DNA of 64,000 bases, from positions 1 through 64,000 of the forward strand of contig CALLKA010000149.1 in assembly GCA_938008665.1 (NCBI GenBank). Reading direction: 5' to 3'. The notes beneath the pieces were generated by a model. It saw only the letters and a program-made list of their open reading frames with translations. It was not told where the DNA came from and searched no databases. The stretch is from an uncultured Bacteroidota bacterium. GTDB lineage: Bacteria; Bacteroidota; Bacteroidia; Chitinophagales; Chitinophagaceae. The position numbers were made by a program, and so were the translations under genes. Below, in pieces: positions 10,173 through 19,125 of the stretch; the stretch's first letter is position 1; each line of letters begins with the position of its first letter.

Positions 10173-11636
10173 ATGCACGAATATTTAAAATTAAAGTACC
10201 AACAAAATAGACGCGATTTTTTACGCGGTTCGGCATTAGGCTTAGGCGGTATTGCACTTGGATCTTTGTTGGGCTGTAACAGCAAGCCATCACAAAAAAT
10301 AATTTCGCAAATTTTAGAAGAACAAAATGTTCCATTAGGGTCTCCGCATTTTTTACCCAAAGCAAAAAGGGTCATTTATTTATTTCAAAGTGGGGGTCCC
10401 TCGCAAATGGAATTGTTTGATTATAAACCTAAGTTGTATGAAATGCATGGTCAGGAAATTCCAGCGTCGGTCATGGGAAAGAATAGAATTTCTGGAATGG
10501 TGAATAACCAATATGCATTTCCATTAGCAAAACCTGCGGCAACCTTTAAACAAGCGGGCGCAAATGGAACCTATGTTTCAGATTTAATTCCGCATACTGC
10601 TTCTATTATCGACGATTTGTGCGTTGTAAGGTCAATGGTCACTGATCAAATTAATCATGAGCCTGCTGTTATTTTCACACAAACAGGTAATCAATTAAGT
10701 GGCCGTCCTTGTATGGGATCATGGTTGAGCTATGGCTTGGGGAGTATGAATGAAAACTTACCTTCCTTTATTGTCATGTTATCAAAAGGAGGAGGGGATC
10801 AACCAATTTCAAGTGCTGCTTGGAGTAGTGGTTTTTTGCCTTCGCATCATCAAGGGGTTCAATTTATGACAGGAAAGGATCCCATTTTATATTTGAATAC
10901 GCCTGATGGGATTGATCGAATGGATCGTCGTCGCGCCCTTGATTTTATTAAAAATTTCAATCAATTGCAAAATGAAAATTTGCATGATCCCGAAATTGAA
11001 AGTCAAATTAATCAAGCGGAAATGGCTTACCGAATGCAATTGGCTATTCCAGATATTGCTGATTTATCCAACGAGCCACAGCATATTTTAGATATGTATG
11101 GCGAGGATGTATTAGTGCCAGGAAGTTTTGCGCATAATTGTATTATGGCAAGACGCTTGGCTGAAAAAGATGTTCGTTTTATTCAATTATATCATTTAGG
11201 TTGGGATCACCATGGTGCACTAGCCTCAGGAATTAAAAGAGCAACCAAACAAACCGATCAAGCATCAGCGGCATTGGTTAAAGATTTAAAACAACGCGGA
11301 TTATTAGATGATACCTTGGTGATTTGGGGTGGTGAATTTGGTCGTACTAGTTTTAGTCAAGGTAAATTAACACCCGAAGGTTTTGGTCGCGATCATCATC
11401 CTGGCGCTTATTCAATTTGGATGGCAGGTGGTGGTGTTCAACCAGGTTTGGTGTATGGAGAAACGGATGACTTCGCGCACAATGTGGTAAATGATAAAGT
11501 ACATGTGCATGATTTTCAAGCCACATTAATGCATTTGTTAGGCATTGATCACGAAAAATTTATTTTCAAAACGCAAGGCCGACGCTACCGACTTACCGAT
11601 GTGTCAGGAAATGTGATACATAATTTAATTGCATGA
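10173..11636 (+). CDS. DUF1501 family protein (sulfatase-like fold), Tat signal
   Basis: 487 aa, usual length for the family. The N-terminus has NRRDFLRGSA, a twin-arginine motif, followed by a hydrophobic stretch and LLGC, so a Tat-exported lipoprotein is possible. The body shows DUF1501 hallmarks: the FQSGGPSQMELFD segment near residue 70, a HHGALASG region around 350, and GGEFGRTSF followed by GRDHHPGAY, which resemble metal-binding parts of the alkaline phosphatase/sulfatase fold. Co-transcribed with the PSCyt1/DUF1553 gene and overlapping the next gene by 4 nt (ATGA). Substrate not known. Confidence 0.88.
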   Translation: MHEYLKLKYQQNRRDFLRGSALGLGGIALGSLLGCNSKPSQKIISQILEEQNVPLGSPHFLPKAKRVIYLFQSGGPSQMELFDYKPKLYEMHGQEIPASVMGKNRISGMVNNQYAFPLAKPAATFKQAGANGTYVSDLIPHTASIIDDLCVVRSMVTDQINHEPAVIFTQTGNQLSGRPCMGSWLSYGLGSMNENLPSFIVMLSKGGGDQPISSAAWSSGFLPSHHQGVQFMTGKDPILYLNTPDGIDRMDRRRALDFIKNFNQLQNENLHDPEIESQINQAEMAYRMQLAIPDIADLSNEPQHILDMYGEDVLVPGSFAHNCIMARRLAEKDVRFIQLYHLGWDHHGALASGIKRATKQTDQASAALVKDLKQRGLLDDTLVIWGGEFGRTSFSQGKLTPEGFGRDHHPGAYSIWMAGGGVQPGLVYGETDDFAHNVVNDKVHVHDFQATLMHLLGIDHEKFIFKTQGRRYRLTDVSGNVIHNLIA

Positions 11637-12985
11637 TAACTGAATTCATTGGTCACTTCCATCCTTTAGTCGTGCACTTGCCCATTGGGATTTTAATTTT
11701 TACGTTTATACTTGAGTTAATCCAATTAAAAAGTAAAACCAAATTTAACCAAGCAATTTTATTAGGCACGTTCATTGGAACTGCATTTGCTATTGTATCT
11801 GCTATCATGGGGTGGTTATTATCATTGGATGGTGGGTATGATGAAAAATTATTGAATAACCATCAGTATGCAGGCTGGATACTTTGTTTTTTTTGCATCC
11901 TGTTGGTTATAGTTAAAATGTTTTTTTCGGCCAATGTGTATTTTGATAAATTGAATAAGTCACTTTGGAGTATTATTATAATTGTTCTTTTTTTAGTAGG
12001 CCATTTTGGAGGTAGTATAACGCATGGTGCTGATTATTTGAGTTTGGATTTATCAGCCGGGAATAAGGAAGTAAAAAAAGCGCTTTCTATAGATAGCATT
12101 TCGGCATTGCCACCAGAAAAACAAGCACAAGTCAACACCTATGAGGGATTAATTTATCCCTTATTAGATGCGAAATGTATACAATGTCATAATAGTGAAA
12201 AGAAAAAAGGAAATTTACAGCTCACCTCCATTGATTTAATTTTAAAAGGCGGCAAAAAAGGTCCTGCATTAACTGCTTATAATGCCAATCAAAGCTTAAT
12301 GATTCAACGTATGTTATTGGATCCAGCCAATGACAAACACATGCCGCCCAAGGGAAAACCCCAATTAAATAATAAGGAAATTAATTTAATCTATTGGTGG
12401 GTGCAACATGGGGCATTAGTAAATGATAAATTAGGAAATGCTTTGTTGAATGACACTGTTAAAAATTTAATAGCTAGTAAAATTGTCCCTGCATTTCCTA
12501 CACTATCCTTACCACAAACATCTTTAGTGGATTCAAATAAGATAAATACTTTAAAGCAGTTAGGTTTAATTGTACATCCCATTGCCAAAGGAGTTGGATA
12601 TGTTGACTTAAGTGCGATGAATGCAGCATTATTAAATGATGTTCAGGCACAAAAAATTTCAATACTTGATAGTCATTTAGTTTGGTTGAACCTAGCGAAT
12701 ACAAAAATTACAAATAAAGGGATTGCTAATTTGAGTAGTTGTAAAAACATTATTAAGCTTAATGTAGCTTATACTTCTCTCAATGATGATGCAATCAGTT
12801 TGCTGAATCAGTTTACAAAATTGAGTTATTTAAATATTGTGGGTACATCTATTACAGACAATGGATTAGCTAAATTAAATCTGAGTAATAATTTCAAATC
12901 TCTATATTGCTGGAATACTAAAATCACCCAATCCGGGGTTGATCAGTTTAGAAAGCGTTATCCAAATATTCAAATTAACTTTTAA
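11633..12985 (+). CDS. DUF2231 membrane domain + PSCyt1 cytochrome + LRR fusion
   Basis: 450 aa. Residues 1-145 form four hydrophobic helices with the HFHPLVVHLPIG start typical of DUF2231. Residues about 165-260 are a PSCyt1-type cytochrome domain with CIQCH (C182, C185, H186) and the HMPPKGKPQL segment that supplies the usual distal Met. Residues about 300-450 contain leucine-rich repeats (LVWLNLANTKITNKGI, IIKLNVAYTSLNDDAI, LSYLNIVGTSITDNGL). The protein would anchor a c-type heme at the inner membrane, a possible electron exit for the PSCyt1/DUF1553 and DUF1501 partners upstream. Translationally coupled to DUF1501 by an ATGA overlap. Confidence 0.85.
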   Translation: MITEFIGHFHPLVVHLPIGILIFTFILELIQLKSKTKFNQAILLGTFIGTAFAIVSAIMGWLLSLDGGYDEKLLNNHQYAGWILCFFCILLVIVKMFFSANVYFDKLNKSLWSIIIIVLFLVGHFGGSITHGADYLSLDLSAGNKEVKKALSIDSISALPPEKQAQVNTYEGLIYPLLDAKCIQCHNSEKKKGNLQLTSIDLILKGGKKGPALTAYNANQSLMIQRMLLDPANDKHMPPKGKPQLNNKEINLIYWWVQHGALVNDKLGNALLNDTVKNLIASKIVPAFPTLSLPQTSLVDSNKINTLKQLGLIVHPIAKGVGYVDLSAMNAALLNDVQAQKISILDSHLVWLNLANTKITNKGIANLSSCKNIIKLNVAYTSLNDDAISLLNQFTKLSYLNIVGTSITDNGLAKLNLSNNFKSLYCWNTKITQSGVDQFRKRYPNIQINF

Positions 12986-12986
12986 A

Positions 12987-13868
12987 ATGAGCCTACCTTC
13001 AAGAGATAAAATTGTTTTGGGTACTGCGGGCTTAGCAGGAATTTGGGGCCCGGTGAATTTTGCAGAATCTGAACAAACTATTCACTATGCATTGGAGCAA
13101 GGTATATATCATTTTGATACTTCGCCAGCATATGCTGATGCAGAATCCATTTTAGGAAAAGCTTTGTACACTTGGCAAGGGATAAAGCCTTTTATTAGCA
13201 CCAAAGCTGGAAAATTAAAAGCAGACAATCCGGATGCCGACACCTATGATTTTTCTCCAGCAGGATTAATTAGAAGTGTTTCTGAAAGTTTGGAAACATT
13301 GAAAGTGGGTTGTATCGATGTACTTTTTTTACATGATCCTACAGGATTAAAATCGCATGAAATACAAGTAGCCATTGATACTTTAATTGAAATAAAAGCA
13401 AAAGGTTGGGCAAAAGCAATTGGTATCGGCGGTAATTATGGGGCAGATTTTACATCATATGTATCTTCCAAGTATTTTGATCATTTTATGGGGTATAATC
13501 GATTTAATATTTTAAATCAAGATGCATTAACGAATGAATATGTAGCATTGCAAAATCAGCAAATTAACATTTGGCAAGCAAGTCCATTATATATGGGGTT
13601 GTTAGGGAGTAAATTAGAAACATATATCAAGGAGCAACCTTCATGGATTCCAGCCAGAGATTTACAAAGAGCAAAAGAATTAAATGCCTATTGTAAAAAA
13701 ACAAGTGTTAGTATTTCATCTTTGGCCTTACATTTTGTTTATGAAAATCCCCTTATTTATAAGATGGTGTTAGGCGCAAGTAATTTTAGTGAATTGAAGC
13801 AAAGCCTTGAATCGCTTGATGATAAATCAATGTTATTATTAAATCATGACTATAGTTTTACCGTATAA
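12987..13868 (+). CDS. aldo/keto reductase, aldose 1-dehydrogenase-like
   Basis: 293 aa from the ATG at 12987, one base after the upstream stop; an in-frame start at 12939 would overlap the LRR gene and is rejected. The AKR tetrad is present: D in FDTSPAYADAE, Y in the same segment, K in ISTKAG, H in LFLHDP. The form resembles the D-threo-aldose/L-fucose 1-dehydrogenase branch, which oxidises L-fucose or L-galactose to the lactone with NAD(P)+. Last gene of the PSCyt1 operon. Precise sugar is inferred from the pathway context. Confidence 0.8.
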   Translation: MSLPSRDKIVLGTAGLAGIWGPVNFAESEQTIHYALEQGIYHFDTSPAYADAESILGKALYTWQGIKPFISTKAGKLKADNPDADTYDFSPAGLIRSVSESLETLKVGCIDVLFLHDPTGLKSHEIQVAIDTLIEIKAKGWAKAIGIGGNYGADFTSYVSSKYFDHFMGYNRFNILNQDALTNEYVALQNQQINIWQASPLYMGLLGSKLETYIKEQPSWIPARDLQRAKELNAYCKKTSVSISSLALHFVYENPLIYKMVLGASNFSELKQSLESLDDKSMLLLNHDYSFTV

Positions 13869-13908
13869 ATGCAAATTTTTTAATGTATGATTTTTGAGTT
13901 TAATTGTC

Positions 13909-13935
13909 AAAAAAGTATAGCATTTAGCTATTTTG
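13909..13935 (+). promoter_or_regulatory. shared A6G/CT-tract element, copy C
   Basis: AAAAAAG, a 12-nt spacer (TATAGCATTTAG), then CTATTTTG; flanked by TTGTC on the left and TGTCAAT on the right. It lies 104 nt upstream of the mutarotase-like gene that starts the next operon. Confidence 0.5.
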
Positions 13936-14012
13936 TCAATAGGAATATTATTCATTTTAATTTTATTTTGTAATAATCACTTAAGTTGCTGATTTATAAA
14001 CCAATATATTTT

Positions 14013-14474
14013 ATGCTTACTCAAATAAATAGTTTACTTAAGGGAGTAGCGGCCGTTTCATTTATCAATTTGTTCTTTATTAATTGTACGCCCAATCCAA
14101 AGCCTATTGTTCCTTTAACAACAGTAGTGATGATGACAAATTTGGTACCAGATTCTTCGGTGTATCATTTTTATGATTCTTTACATAGTGCTACTGGAAT
14201 TTGGCCATCCATTAAAAAAGCGAATCAATTAAGTGGGATCAAGGAAATTAAAATATATCGTTTCGAAGATAAAGTGGTGATGGAGTACAGTTATCCAGAA
14301 GGAGCTGATTTAGCAAAAATGGATTCCTTGTATTTGTCGGCTGATCCAAGTGTGAAAGAGTGGGGTAAAATGATGTCAAATATACAAAAATCCCTTCCTG
14401 GTGTTGATAGCACTAAGAAGTGGGTTACACTAAATTTGATTCATCACTATAGTAATGGAGAATACTTGAAATAA
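14013..14474 (+). CDS. L-rhamnose/L-fucose mutarotase-like lipoprotein
   Basis: 153 aa from the ATG at 14013; an in-frame TTG at 13986 would add nine residues and is less likely. The body (about residues 45-150) matches the rhamnose mutarotase ferredoxin-like fold: a YHFYDSLHSATGIWPSIKKANQ helix, the IKEIKIYRFEDKVVMEYSYP strands and a C-terminal MMSNIQKSLPG helix. The family interconverts anomers of deoxyhexoses and is normally cytoplasmic. Here a hydrophobic N-terminus ends in FFINC, a weak lipobox (Asn at -1), so it may be a periplasmic lipoprotein. It precedes the enolase-superfamily gene by 27 nt. Confidence 0.7.
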   Translation: MLTQINSLLKGVAAVSFINLFFINCTPNPKPIVPLTTVVMMTNLVPDSSVYHFYDSLHSATGIWPSIKKANQLSGIKEIKIYRFEDKVVMEYSYPEGADLAKMDSLYLSADPSVKEWGKMMSNIQKSLPGVDSTKKWVTLNLIHHYSNGEYLK

Positions 14475-14501
14475 AAGTTAATTTATTAATACAATTTTAT
14501 A

Positions 14502-15629
14502 ATGCTACTAATTGAAGGATATGACATTTATAGAATCACGCTTCCGCTAGGGAGATTGATTGGAGATAATAACTGTCATTATGAGGAAATGGATGTTTTA
14601 TGTATCGTACTTAAAACAAATCATGGCCATAGTGGTTGGGGGTATGCAGAATCTGTTTGGAATGGAACTTTCGCAAGAGATGCTTGGTATATCAAACAAT
14701 TACCTTCTACAAGTCAATTAGATATTAATTTTCAGGAAACTTGGTGGCCTAAATTAAAGAATCAAGATCCCAATAACCTAGAAATTTTAAGAAAAAATTT
14801 CCGTTCAGGATTTCCTGAAATTGATGCTGCAGTTAGATTGGCTATCTGGGATTTAATGGCACAAGATAAAAATGTACCATTGTATAAATTATTAAATCCA
14901 GGGACCACTAAAAAAGAAGCATTAAGTTACGGTAGTATTTTAGACTACCCATTAAGTGATGCAGAAGTAGTTGCTTTAACTTCAAATTTTATACATCTTG
15001 GCTTTTCAATTATCAAAGTTAAAATTGGTGGTCCGGACGTCGCACGTGATATTGCGCGACTTAAGCTTATTAAATCGGTGGTGGGTAATCATGTAAAACT
15101 AACTGCTGATGCTAATGAAGCGTGGACTTGGCAAACAGCATTAGCAAGTATTGAAGCGTATGAAAAAAATGGTATCCAACTAGAATATATTGAAGACCCT
15201 TTGCCACATGATGATATAAAGGGTTTTAAGGAGTTAACTTCTCGAAGCCCCATTCCAATTATTGGCCATGATTATATTAATAATTACGAGCACCTACATG
15301 AGCTAGTCAATGAAGGCGGTATCAATGGAATTAGAACAGGTAAGGATGTTGATTATGCATTAAAGTGCATTCAAATTGCGACTGAATATAATTTACCTGT
15401 TTATTTAGGAAATTCTGTGTTTGAAATAAATGCACATTTGGCATTAGCGTTTGATCAAGTGAATAGGACTGAATATTCTTTCCTAAGCACGAGTGATATG
15501 ATTCAAACCCCTATTGTTTTTAAAAATGGTAACTTACAAGCGCCTGCTGAATTTGGACATGGGTTATATCCAATTATGAGTAAATTAAATTTATTGCTAG
15601 AGCCAAGTTCATTAAAAACAGCTTTATAA
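14502..15629 (+). CDS. enolase-superfamily sugar-acid dehydratase/racemase (MR/MLE type)
   Basis: 375 aa with the two-domain layout of mandelate racemase/muconate lactonizing enzymes. The barrel has the catalytic KxK (K172, K174, in IKVKIGG), metal ligands in TADANEAW (about D203, N205) and IEDPLP (about 230), and a later GHDYINN strand. Members abstract the alpha-proton of a sugar acid, for example L-fuconate, L-rhamnonate or galactarate, giving a 2-keto-3-deoxy acid. Set between a deoxysugar mutarotase-like gene and a symporter, a fuconate- or rhamnonate-like dehydratase is the likely role; I cannot fix the substrate. Its last base is the first base of the next gene (TAATG). Confidence 0.8.
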   Translation: MLLIEGYDIYRITLPLGRLIGDNNCHYEEMDVLCIVLKTNHGHSGWGYAESVWNGTFARDAWYIKQLPSTSQLDINFQETWWPKLKNQDPNNLEILRKNFRSGFPEIDAAVRLAIWDLMAQDKNVPLYKLLNPGTTKKEALSYGSILDYPLSDAEVVALTSNFIHLGFSIIKVKIGGPDVARDIARLKLIKSVVGNHVKLTADANEAWTWQTALASIEAYEKNGIQLEYIEDPLPHDDIKGFKELTSRSPIPIIGHDYINNYEHLHELVNEGGINGIRTGKDVDYALKCIQIATEYNLPVYLGNSVFEINAHLALAFDQVNRTEYSFLSTSDMIQTPIVFKNGNLQAPAEFGHGLYPIMSKLNLLLEPSSLKTAL

Positions 15630-17233
15630 TGAATAGAATACATCTTGGAATGATAGATGGAGCGGTAATTATTCTGTATATAATTGCTTTAATTGTCATT
15701 GGTGTATTTATTAGCAAGCAAAAAACAAAATCGGGTAATTTAGTTTCAGAAGATATTTTTTTAGGCGGAAGAACACTTCCCTGGTATAAAGTAGGGTTGT
15801 CAATTTTTAGCACGAATGTGAGCCCCAGTATGTTGGTTGCCTATTTTGGCGCTGCTTATACGAGTGGGATGGTATTGGCAAATTTTGAATGGATCGCGTG
15901 GATCTTTTTAGTGTTATTATCTTTTTTGTTTATTCCTTATTATTTGAAGAATAAAATTTCAACAATGCCTGAGTTCTTGATGAACAAGTTTGGCAAAAAG
16001 TCGCATTTATTTTTTACTTATTTTTCAATGTTTTCTTCCCTCATAGTTTGGTCTAGTTTTATGTTATGTATCGGTGGCCTTGTGATTGAACAGCTTTTTG
16101 GAGTGCCCGTGTATATTTCTACATTCTTAATTATTATTATTGCGATGTCGTATTCGCTAAATGGTGGTTTAAACTCCATTGTACATACGGGGATGATTCA
16201 ATCCATTGTTTTAATTCTTGTATCATTAATTATTGTTTTTGTAGGATTATATCGCGTAGGCGGCGTTTCACATTTAGTAGCATCGGTGCCACATGATTAT
16301 TGGACTTTGTTTAAACCCACTTCAGATCAAGGGTATCCATGGCATGCCATTTGGTTAGGATATCCTGTGCTTGGTATTTGGTTTTGGTGTACCGATCAAT
16401 CCATTGTGCAACGTACTTTAGCTGCGAAGAGTATTGATGACGGACAAAAAGGGGCTTTATTAGTCGCTGGTTTAAAAGTAATAATGCCCTTTATTTTTAT
16501 TTTACCTGGAATTATTTGTTTGGTGTTGGTAAAGGATGGAATTTTTGTTCCACTTGAAAAGCCGGATCATGCTTATATTTCAATGGTATATGGCTTACTC
16601 CCCACTGGGTTAATAGGTTTAGCATTAGGTACTTTACTTGTTTCCATTATCAATGATGTGGCAACAGGTCTTAGCTCCTTTAGTACTGTTTTTGCGTTGG
16701 ATTTGTATGCAAAAAAAATAAATCCTAATGCATCTGAAAGGGAAGTAAAAAAGATGAGTAAAAAAGTAAGTATTGTAGCGTCCATTGTTGCTGCATTAGT
16801 GGCTATCTTTTTTTCAACGGTTGATAAAACATTGTTTGATTTAGGCCAATCACTTGGCACATATATTGCACCACCTGCAGCAACTGTTTTTATTGTTGGG
16901 TTGCTGTGGAAAAAGGCGACTCCTCGTGCTGCTGAACTCACTTTGTATTTTGGGACATTTTTGTGTTTGGTATTTGGCTTTTGTCAATTAACTGGTTTCC
17001 CTAACAAGGAATTTTGGCCCCATTACATGTTGTTGTGCTTTTATATGATGGTGATCTTGGTTGTTTTTATGATGGTTGTTTCATACTTTACAACCAACTC
17101 AAGAAAAGCATATGCTGTTCATGAAGTTATTACACAAGATGGCGAACAAAAGTATCAAACCTCTACGACAGTTAAAATATTATGGGCTTTACTTGCCTTG
17201 ATAATGTTGTTAATTTATTATATATTTAATTAG
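15629..17233 (+). CDS. sodium:solute symporter (SSS family)
   Basis: 534 aa, with about 13-14 hydrophobic helices along the whole chain. SSS features include the start MIDGAVIILYIIALIVIGVF, the GGRTLPWYKVGLSIFSTNVSPSMLVAYFGAAY region (helices 1-2) and a SYSLNGGLNSIVHTGMIQ stretch. Inner-membrane Na+-coupled uptake of a sugar or sugar acid made by the neighbouring secreted enzymes is the likely role. It overlaps the enolase-type gene by one base and is followed after 20 nt by the PhyH gene. Confidence 0.88.
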   Translation: MNRIHLGMIDGAVIILYIIALIVIGVFISKQKTKSGNLVSEDIFLGGRTLPWYKVGLSIFSTNVSPSMLVAYFGAAYTSGMVLANFEWIAWIFLVLLSFLFIPYYLKNKISTMPEFLMNKFGKKSHLFFTYFSMFSSLIVWSSFMLCIGGLVIEQLFGVPVYISTFLIIIIAMSYSLNGGLNSIVHTGMIQSIVLILVSLIIVFVGLYRVGGVSHLVASVPHDYWTLFKPTSDQGYPWHAIWLGYPVLGIWFWCTDQSIVQRTLAAKSIDDGQKGALLVAGLKVIMPFIFILPGIICLVLVKDGIFVPLEKPDHAYISMVYGLLPTGLIGLALGTLLVSIINDVATGLSSFSTVFALDLYAKKINPNASEREVKKMSKKVSIVASIVAALVAIFFSTVDKTLFDLGQSLGTYIAPPAATVFIVGLLWKKATPRAAELTLYFGTFLCLVFGFCQLTGFPNKEFWPHYMLLCFYMMVILVVFMMVVSYFTTNSRKAYAVHEVITQDGEQKYQTSTTVKILWALLALIMLLIYYIFN

Positions 17234-17253
17234 TTAATCTAAAATTAAAAGTT

Positions 17254-18081
17254 ATGAGCAAAATGCCACAATCGGTTTCAGAATTTTTGAACACGCCTTA
17301 TGAGTTATCGGCAGATCAAATTGCATACTTCAGAGAAAATGGATTTATAAAATTAAAACAAGTTTTAAGTAAGGAAGTAATTGAATATATGGATTTGATT
17401 ATCACCGAAGAGGTAAATCGTTTAAACAAACAACAGCTTGCTTTAGAAGATAGAGACACTTATGGAAAAGCGTTTTTACAAATAATGAATATTTGGAGAA
17501 ATTCAGAAAGTGTAAAAGAGATTGTTTTTGGTAAGCGTTTGGCACAAATAGCCGCCAACTTGTTAGAGGTTTCTGGTGTAAGAATTTATCATGATCAAGC
17601 GCTTTATAAAGAACCAAGTGGTGGACATACGCCATGGCATGCCGACCAATATTATTGGCCATTAGATTCTGATAAAACAATTACTGCATGGATGCCTTTG
17701 CAAGAAACACCTTTGGATTGGGGTCCATTGGAATTTAGTGCGGGCAGCGATCAGCTAGTAGCAGGAAGAGACAAAGAAATTAGTGATGATAGCCAATCTT
17801 TTTTACAAGAGCAATTAAAGGCAAAGGGGTATCCTCATTTAATTGAAGCCTTTGATTTAGGCGAAGTAAGTTTTCACAAAGGTTGGTTATACCATCGTGC
17901 TGGTCCAAATAAGTCAAACCAAATGCGAAAAGTGATGACCATTATCTATATGGACAAGGATATTAAATTAAAAGCACCAGAAAATAAAAATCAACAAGCG
18001 GATTGGGACGCATGGTGTCCAGGTGCTGTAATAGGTGAAGTAGTTGCAACGCCACTCAATCCAATTATTTATCAGTTATAA
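17254..18081 (+). CDS. phytanoyl-CoA dioxygenase (PhyH) family Fe(II)/2OG oxygenase
   Basis: 275 aa. The Fe(II) triad is visible: H129 and D131 in TPWHADQYYW and H214 in YHRAGPN, with R225 as the 2-oxoglutarate binder. Members hydroxylate small molecules rather than only phytanoyl-CoA, and several sit in carbohydrate or ectoine loci. It closes the mutarotase-enolase-symporter operon and converges on the AraC gene with a 17-nt 3' overlap. Substrate not assignable from sequence. Confidence 0.85.
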   Translation: MSKMPQSVSEFLNTPYELSADQIAYFRENGFIKLKQVLSKEVIEYMDLIITEEVNRLNKQQLALEDRDTYGKAFLQIMNIWRNSESVKEIVFGKRLAQIAANLLEVSGVRIYHDQALYKEPSGGHTPWHADQYYWPLDSDKTITAWMPLQETPLDWGPLEFSAGSDQLVAGRDKEISDDSQSFLQEQLKAKGYPHLIEAFDLGEVSFHKGWLYHRAGPNKSNQMRKVMTIIYMDKDIKLKAPENKNQQADWDAWCPGAVIGEVVATPLNPIIYQL

Positions 18082-18937
18082 GTGATTCAGCATTTATTTT
18101 TTTAAATTCTGCTGGTGTTTTTCCGGTGAGTTGTTTGAAGTATCTGAAAAAATTAGCAAAATTTACAAAGCCACACTCATTGCTAATTTGAGATATACTC
18201 ATATTACTTTCAGTTAATAATTTACATGCATGTTTAATTCTTATTTCATGTAAAAAGTTAGTGTAGGTTTTGCCAGTTTTAATTTTAAAATACCTGCAAA
18301 AGGAATGCTCACTTAAACAAGCTATGGAGGCAATTTCTTTTGTATGAATTTTTTTGTAAAAATTCTTGATGGTATAGGAGTATACATCATTAATCCTGTC
18401 TTCAATATGCTCATTGATCAATGGCTCAAACCCAATGGGTAGTATTACAGTACGATCTTTTGAATTTGCAATTAAGTTTAACACTTGGAGTAGTAGGACA
18501 ATTCTATCAGAACCCTTTGCCACTAACATTTTTTGCATCAAGCCTGCTACTATAGGTTTTATCTTCCCTTTGAGCAGTATTCCCCTTTCCGCCTTCTTTA
18601 ATAATCTTTTTATATTGAACATATCAGGAAGGTCTAAAAACGGGTCCCCCCAAAAATTCTCTAAAAAGTGCATCACCAATACACGCACTTTTAATTTTTT
18701 ATTTTCAAATCGTTCATCATTTTTGAAAAGATGCGGCAAATTTTTACCCAATAAAAAAATATCGCCTTCCTTAAAATTTAAAATTTTATCGCCAATAATA
18801 CTCATGCCATCACTTTTCTCAAAATATACAAGTTCAACTTGGGGATGGTAGTAGTACTTACTATATAAGGCGCCCTCCAATTGTTCTCTAATACTGTAAG
18901 ATCGTGCAGAATCAACTTTTAATAAAATTGGTTTCAT
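18065..18937 (-). CDS. AraC family transcriptional regulator, cupin sensor
   Basis: 290 aa. The N-terminal half (about 20-110) is a cupin-like sensor with YHPQVELVYFEKSDG, GDKILNFKEGDIFLLG and LPHLF. The C-terminal about 100 residues hold two helix-turn-helix units (IASIACLSEHSFCRYFK and ISQISNECGFVNFANFFRYFKQLTG). Such regulators answer to sugars and usually bind direct or inverted repeats. It is transcribed away from the susC gene, and the intergenic space (18938-19125) contains element copy D, so it is the natural candidate for the factor reading all four elements. That link is inference. Confidence 0.88.
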   Translation of the reverse strand: MKPILLKVDSARSYSIREQLEGALYSKYYYHPQVELVYFEKSDGMSIIGDKILNFKEGDIFLLGKNLPHLFKNDERFENKKLKVRVLVMHFLENFWGDPFLDLPDMFNIKRLLKKAERGILLKGKIKPIVAGLMQKMLVAKGSDRIVLLLQVLNLIANSKDRTVILPIGFEPLINEHIEDRINDVYSYTIKNFYKKIHTKEIASIACLSEHSFCRYFKIKTGKTYTNFLHEIRIKHACKLLTESNMSISQISNECGFVNFANFFRYFKQLTGKTPAEFKKINAESLITDK

Positions 18938-19011
18938 TTCCTAAGGATATATTAATACATAAATTAAATGCATTTTAAATTATTAAAAAAATGTAACTTT
19001 TTGGATAGGCC

Positions 19012-19040
19012 AAAAAAGTACAATAATTGGCTTTTTTTTT
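19012..19040 (+). promoter_or_regulatory. shared A6G/CT-tract element, copy D
   Basis: AAAAAAG, a 12-nt spacer (TACAATAATTGG), then C plus nine T. It lies between the divergent AraC and susC genes, 114 nt upstream of the susC ATG. Confidence 0.5.
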
Positions 19041-19125
19041 GATTTCATAACAAATTGTCAATCGCTAATTTGTGTGTGTATTATCTTGTGAGATTGCTCA
19101 CATAAAACTTAAAAAAAATATAAAC

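Noticed and set aside
18414..18851. Plus-strand 145-codon frame inside the AraC gene
   Set aside because: Shadow of a well-supported regulator gene.
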